From an uncultured Sphingomonadaceae bacterium (lineage in GTDB: Bacteria > Pseudomonadota > Alphaproteobacteria > Sphingomonadales > Sphingomonadaceae): a DNA stretch of 9,893 nt. The stretch spans positions 1 through 9,893 of the forward strand of contig CAKZSF010000271.1 in NCBI GenBank assembly GCA_937920575.1, written 5' to 3'. The translations under genes were made by a program, and so were the position numbers. The notes under the pieces were generated by a model. The model had not been told where the DNA came from. It saw only the letters and a list, made by a program, of their open reading frames with translations, and made no database searches. Below, piece after piece: positions 7,059-9,893 of the stretch. Each line of letters opens with the position of its first letter. The stretch's first letter is position 1.

Positions 7059-7475
7059 TCAGCCCGCCTCTGACATGGCGATAACCTTGTCCCATTCATT
7101 GGGACGCACTTCAGCGACGGACAGCCGTGACAGCTTAACCAGCTCCATTTCAGCCAGGCTTGGCTCTGCTTTAATCTGTTTAAGCGTCACCGGCGTGTCG
7201 AATTTGCGAACCGGTTTGAATTTCACAGCAGCCCATTTTCCTGTCTCGTCAGTCGGATCGAGAATGTCGGCCACGGAGACTTCGCAAATGCCAACGACTT
7301 CCAGCCCCTCACGCGAGTGATAGAAAAACGCCTGATCCCCGACTTGCATGGCTTTGAGATTGTTCTTTGCGCGATGGTTGCGGACCCCGTCCCAAACCTC
7401 TTCCTGATCCCGCACCAGATCGTCCCAGCTATACTTAAAGGGTTCAGATTTCACGAGCCAATACCGCTTCGCCAC
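7059..7475 (-). CDS. EVE-domain protein (PUA-like fold, thymocyte nuclear protein 1 family)
   Basis: A 138-residue single-domain soluble protein. Family hallmarks are YWLVKSEP at 5-12, WDGVRNHRAKNNLKAMQVGDQAFFYHS in the first half (quoted as the stretch 28-54), the following strand VVGICEV, and a closing LSRLSVAEV segment near 115. EVE proteins belong to the PUA-like group. Family members are known or suspected to recognise modified bases in DNA or RNA, and structural work on the family supports a nucleobase pocket. The actual ligand here cannot be read from the sequence. The start is GTG at 7475-7473, with GGAG 8 bases upstream. The gene is divergent from the GGDEF-EAL gene across a 150-base spacer. 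No restriction or modification gene lies nearby, so a housekeeping role seems more likely than defence. Confidence 0.9.
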   Translation of the reverse strand: MAKRYWLVKSEPFKYSWDDLVRDQEEVWDGVRNHRAKNNLKAMQVGDQAFFYHSREGLEVVGICEVSVADILDPTDETGKWAAVKFKPVRKFDTPVTLKQIKAEPSLAEMELVKLSRLSVAEVRPNEWDKVIAMSEAG

Positions 7476-7483
7476 AGTTCAAT

Positions 7484-7487
7484 CTCC
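7484..7487 (-). promoter_or_regulatory. Shine-Dalgarno GGAG supporting the GTG start of the EVE gene
   Basis: On the minus strand, GGAG lies 8 bases before GTG at 7475-7473, and the protein then opens with the family-typical AKRYWLVKSEP. Confidence 0.65.
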
Positions 7488-7543
7488 GTTGGATCAAATG
7501 AAAATTCTGCACCGCCCTAGCGAGGAAGTCTGGTCGAGCAAAG

Positions 7544-7553
7544 CGGTTAACCG
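7544..7553. repeat. Perfect 10-bp palindrome CGGTTAACCG in the divergent spacer
   Basis: This dyad lies between the divergent EVE and GGDEF-EAL genes, roughly 70 bases from each start. A shared operator is possible. A second GTTAACCG copy sits past the other end of the EVE gene (6978-6985). Palindromes of this length also arise by chance in a window this size. Confidence 0.3.
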
Positions 7554-7613
7554 GAATTTAGGCGTCCGGCGTTAGCACGTTACTCGGGCTGACTTGTTTC
7601 TGCAGCTTGCAAC

Positions 7614-7618
7614 AGGGA
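7614..7618 (+). promoter_or_regulatory. Shine-Dalgarno AGGGA supporting the GTG start of the GGDEF-EAL gene
   Basis: AGGGA ends 7 bases before GTG 7626. The start places about 19 polar, basic residues ahead of the first membrane helix, consistent with a cytoplasmic N-terminus. Confidence 0.55.
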
Positions 7619-7625
7619 ATTTCGA

Positions 7626-9308
7626 GTGCACACGGCAAAAGAAGGCGCAAAGGCACGCCCACGCTCGTTCCGCGCGGAACGGGACTTTGTCGCATTGGGA
7701 ATAGCCATTGCGGCAATCCTGATGTTCGTTTCGACCGGCGCAAAAGTGCTACCCACAGCCTTCACCTCGCTGATGGGTCTGTCGACCGCTCCCGATCCGT
7801 GGCTCACCAACGCGCTGATACTGAATGTGGCGCTGCTTATTTTTGGTTGGCGCCGCTATCGCGACTTGCAAGAAGAAATCGCCCACCGCCGCCGCGCAGA
7901 AGAGCGTGCGCGCGAGCTAGCGGAGACTGATCCTCTGACAGGATGCATGAACCGACGCAGCCTAATTCCGGAGGCCGCCGAAAAGTTTGACACAGGCTGT
8001 CATCACATTGCGGCATTCGTGATCGACCTCGACAACTTTAAACAGGTCAATGATTCACACGGCCACCGCGCGGGTGATCAGGCTCTCAAGGCTTCAGTTG
8101 ATCGGATCAAAAGAGTGTTGCCCGACGACGCCATTCTGGCGCGACTGGGTGGCGACGAATTTGCCTGTATCGTTCCCTGCGATACCAGCAATGTTTTGCA
8201 AATGGATGCAATCGCGGATTCGCTGATTGAGACAATCCGTCGCCCGTTTGACATTGAAAATGCGACTATCATGACAACCGCTTCTGTCGGAATCGCAACG
8301 CTCGCGCGCGATACCGTGCACAAAGATGCCTATAAGAGCATCGACCAACTGTTACACCGGGCTGATATCGCGATGTATCACGCCAAGCGCCAAGGCAAGA
8401 ACCGGCACGCATGGTTTGAAGCCACAATGGAAAGCGAGCTGCAGTCGCGGTCGCGCCTCGAATCGGCTATCCGTGAAGGCATCGAACGCAGTGAATTCAT
8501 TCCATTCTATCAGCAGCAAATCGATCTGGAGACCGGTGAGTTAACTGGTTTTGAAATGTTGGCCCGCTGGCAATCCAAAGAGCTGGGGCTCGTTTCGCCT
8601 GATGTCTTCATCCCCATCGCCGAGGACATCGGCCTGATCAGCGACTTGTCAGAGCTGTTGATCGCCAAAGCTTTTGATGACGCGAAGGAATGGCATGAGA
8701 AGCTGTCGCTCTCGGTCAATATCTCGCCGGTTCAACTGCGCGATCCTTGGTTTGCGCAGAAATTGCTGCGCTTGCTGATGGAGAAGAACTTTCCAGCGCA
8801 ACGACTGGACGTTGAGATTACCGAAAGCTGCCTCCACGAAAACCTTGCCGCTGTTCAAACCATCGTCGGGAGCTTGCGCAACCAAGGCGTAAAAATCAGT
8901 CTAGACGATTTCGGCACAGGCTATGCCAGCCTGGCTCAGTTGCGCGCGCTTCCATTTGACCAGATCAAGATTGATCGCAGCTTTGTCGCTGGCCTGGAGA
9001 ACACCGAAGAGGATGAAAAACTAGTCGAAGCGATCATTTCGCTCGGCAAAAGTCTCAACATGCCCGTCACCGCAGAGGGGATCGAGAACGAAGGCATTCT
9101 TGCTGCATTGCGGCGCATGGGCAAGCTGAAGGGACAGGGCTTCCTATACGGCAAGCCCATCGATTCAGCGAAGACGCGCAAGTTCCTCGAAGACGCAAAT
9201 TTGCTGGTGCAATCAAACGCCAAGAGCGATTTCAGCAAGCCCGCTGCGCAAGAAGTCGAAGTCGACCTTTCGGAAGCGGCGATCGCACCAATTCGCAAGA
9301 CTGGCTGA
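7626..9308 (+). CDS. Membrane GGDEF-EAL protein (cyclic di-GMP synthase/phosphodiesterase)
   Basis: A 560-residue inner-membrane signalling enzyme. Two hydrophobic segments (about 20-38 and 59-75) bracket a short periplasmic loop. A charged coiled-coil-like linker (76-100) leads to a GGDEF domain starting at TDPLTG, with an intact GGDEF at 175-179. No RxxD inhibitory site stands before it: the equivalent residues are PDDA. The EAL domain (about 275-525) has EML at 310-312 in place of EAL but keeps the usual catalytic set: Asn365 in SVNIS, Glu397 in EITES, the Asp pair 427-428 in DDFGTGY, Lys448 in KID, Glu484 in AEGIE and Gln504 in QGFLYG. Both activities therefore look possible. No sensor domain beyond the small loop is seen. 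The start is GTG at 7626, with AGGGA 7 bases upstream. Confidence 0.93.
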   Translation: MHTAKEGAKARPRSFRAERDFVALGIAIAAILMFVSTGAKVLPTAFTSLMGLSTAPDPWLTNALILNVALLIFGWRRYRDLQEEIAHRRRAEERARELAETDPLTGCMNRRSLIPEAAEKFDTGCHHIAAFVIDLDNFKQVNDSHGHRAGDQALKASVDRIKRVLPDDAILARLGGDEFACIVPCDTSNVLQMDAIADSLIETIRRPFDIENATIMTTASVGIATLARDTVHKDAYKSIDQLLHRADIAMYHAKRQGKNRHAWFEATMESELQSRSRLESAIREGIERSEFIPFYQQQIDLETGELTGFEMLARWQSKELGLVSPDVFIPIAEDIGLISDLSELLIAKAFDDAKEWHEKLSLSVNISPVQLRDPWFAQKLLRLLMEKNFPAQRLDVEITESCLHENLAAVQTIVGSLRNQGVKISLDDFGTGYASLAQLRALPFDQIKIDRSFVAGLENTEEDEKLVEAIISLGKSLNMPVTAEGIENEGILAALRRMGKLKGQGFLYGKPIDSAKTRKFLEDANLLVQSNAKSDFSKPAAQEVEVDLSEAAIAPIRKTG

Positions 9309-9377
9309 CCCACGCCACAATGCGCCTTTCCACCTATTCGCTGGACGTAGGCGACCGCGCATCATAAATGGCAGCGT

Positions 9378-9893
9378 ATGACGCGACAGCCATTCGTCAA
9401 GATGCATGGATTGGGTAATGACTTCATCGTGCTGGATGCGCGAGAGACAGCCCTGCCCCGCGAATTGACGTCTGAAACTGTGCGCGCGTTGGCAGATCGA
9501 AAAACCGGCATTGGGTGCGACCAGTTTATCGTCTTGGAACCTTCTCGCGATGCTGATCTGACCATGCGAATATTCAACGCAGATGGCGGCGAAGTGGAGG
9601 CGTGCGGCAACGCCTCGCGCGCGGTTGCAGTGTTGCTTGGCGAACAGGCAAGCGTCGCGACCAACGGCGGCACAATCGAATTGATGCCGACGGAGCGCGG
9701 CGCGAGCGTTGATATGGGCGCACCGCGTTTCGGGTGGGAGGACATTCCACTCGACTATTCGATGGATACGACCGCGATGCCCGTTTCGTGGGAGCCGTTA
9801 ATCGACCCTGCAGCGGTGAATGTTGGCAATCCGCATGTGGTCTTCTTTGTACGCGATTCCGAAGCAGTTGATCTGTCGACTCTTGGCCCAGTG
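9378..9893 (+). CDS. dapF: Diaminopimelate epimerase, 3' end cut off by the window
   Basis: Cytoplasmic cofactor-independent epimerase converting LL- to meso-diaminopimelate, used for peptidoglycan cross-links and as the lysine precursor. The frame is open from ATG 9378 to the window end (172 residues); the family is about 270-290 long. The N-terminal signature KMHGLGNDFIVLD (8-20), GIGCDQ (44-49) and the active-site motif ACGNASR around catalytic Cys76 are all present. NVGNPHVVF (148-156) is the substrate-contact strand of the second half. The second catalytic cysteine lies beyond the window. ATG 9378 gives the usual short lead-in; I see no strong Shine-Dalgarno. The gene lies 69 bases after the GGDEF-EAL gene on the same strand and could be read from its transcript or from an unseen promoter in the gap. 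Confidence 0.96.
   Translation, partial: MTRQPFVKMHGLGNDFIVLDARETALPRELTSETVRALADRKTGIGCDQFIVLEPSRDADLTMRIFNADGGEVEACGNASRAVAVLLGEQASVATNGGTIELMPTERGASVDMGAPRFGWEDIPLDYSMDTTAMPVSWEPLIDPAAVNVGNPHVVFFVRDSEAVDLSTLGPV

Noticed and set aside
6951..7063. 10-base perfect inverted repeat with arms at 6951-6960 and 7054-7063
   Set aside because: It is not linked to a T-tract or a conserved structure, it overlaps the EVE stop codon, and a pair this close is expected about once by chance in roughly 10 kb.
7059..7475. EVE gene as part of a defence island
   Set aside because: The neighbours are a signalling enzyme, a lipid transporter and dapF. No nuclease, methylase, ATPase or mobile element is nearby.
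9320..9367. 15-codon frame before dapF, a possible attenuator leader
   Set aside because: It has no lysine codons, no ribosome binding site and no terminator or antiterminator stems.

Overview
The window looks like ordinary chromosomal DNA of an alphaproteobacterium, most likely of the Sphingomonadales (Erythrobacter/Sphingomonas type). The basis is the style of the proteins (AspRS, RNase D, PgsA, DapF), the moderately high GC content judged by eye, and familiar neighbourhoods such as aspS facing away from rnd. I assign the order from recalled protein style, not from a search. I see no rRNA, tRNA, CRISPR array, transposase, integrase or phage gene.

Layout, left to right. aspS (minus, 68-1858) is divergent from rnd (plus, 2059-3303) across a 200-base spacer holding a candidate aspS promoter and two short dyads. 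rnd overlaps the next gene, an OxyR-type LysR regulator (3300-4196), by ATGA, so the two look translationally coupled. A small PilZ-domain gene (4306-4710) follows, and its 3' end overlaps the convergent pgsA (minus, 4677-5285) by 34 bases. pgsA is divergent from a 440-residue MFS transporter resembling the lysophospholipid flippase LplT (5407-6729). Next comes a possible 63-residue minus-strand membrane miniprotein (6747-6938), then an EVE-domain protein (minus, 7059-7475). A membrane GGDEF-EAL protein (7626-9308) is divergent from it, and the window ends inside dapF (9378 to past 9893).

Themes. Translation and RNA: aspS and rnd. Oxidative stress: oxyR, with both peroxide-sensing cysteines present, coupled to rnd. 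Envelope: pgsA makes phosphatidylglycerophosphate, the LplT-like protein probably moves lysophospholipids, and dapF makes meso-diaminopimelate for peptidoglycan and lysine. Cyclic di-GMP signalling: a PilZ receptor candidate and a GGDEF-EAL turnover enzyme about 3 kb apart.

I do not see a convincing undescribed system. The points most worth a second look are the rnd-oxyR coupling, the AspRS signature of relaxed tRNA specificity, the LplT-like transporter beside pgsA, the bifunctional-looking GGDEF-EAL enzyme without an inhibitory site, and the possible membrane miniprotein.
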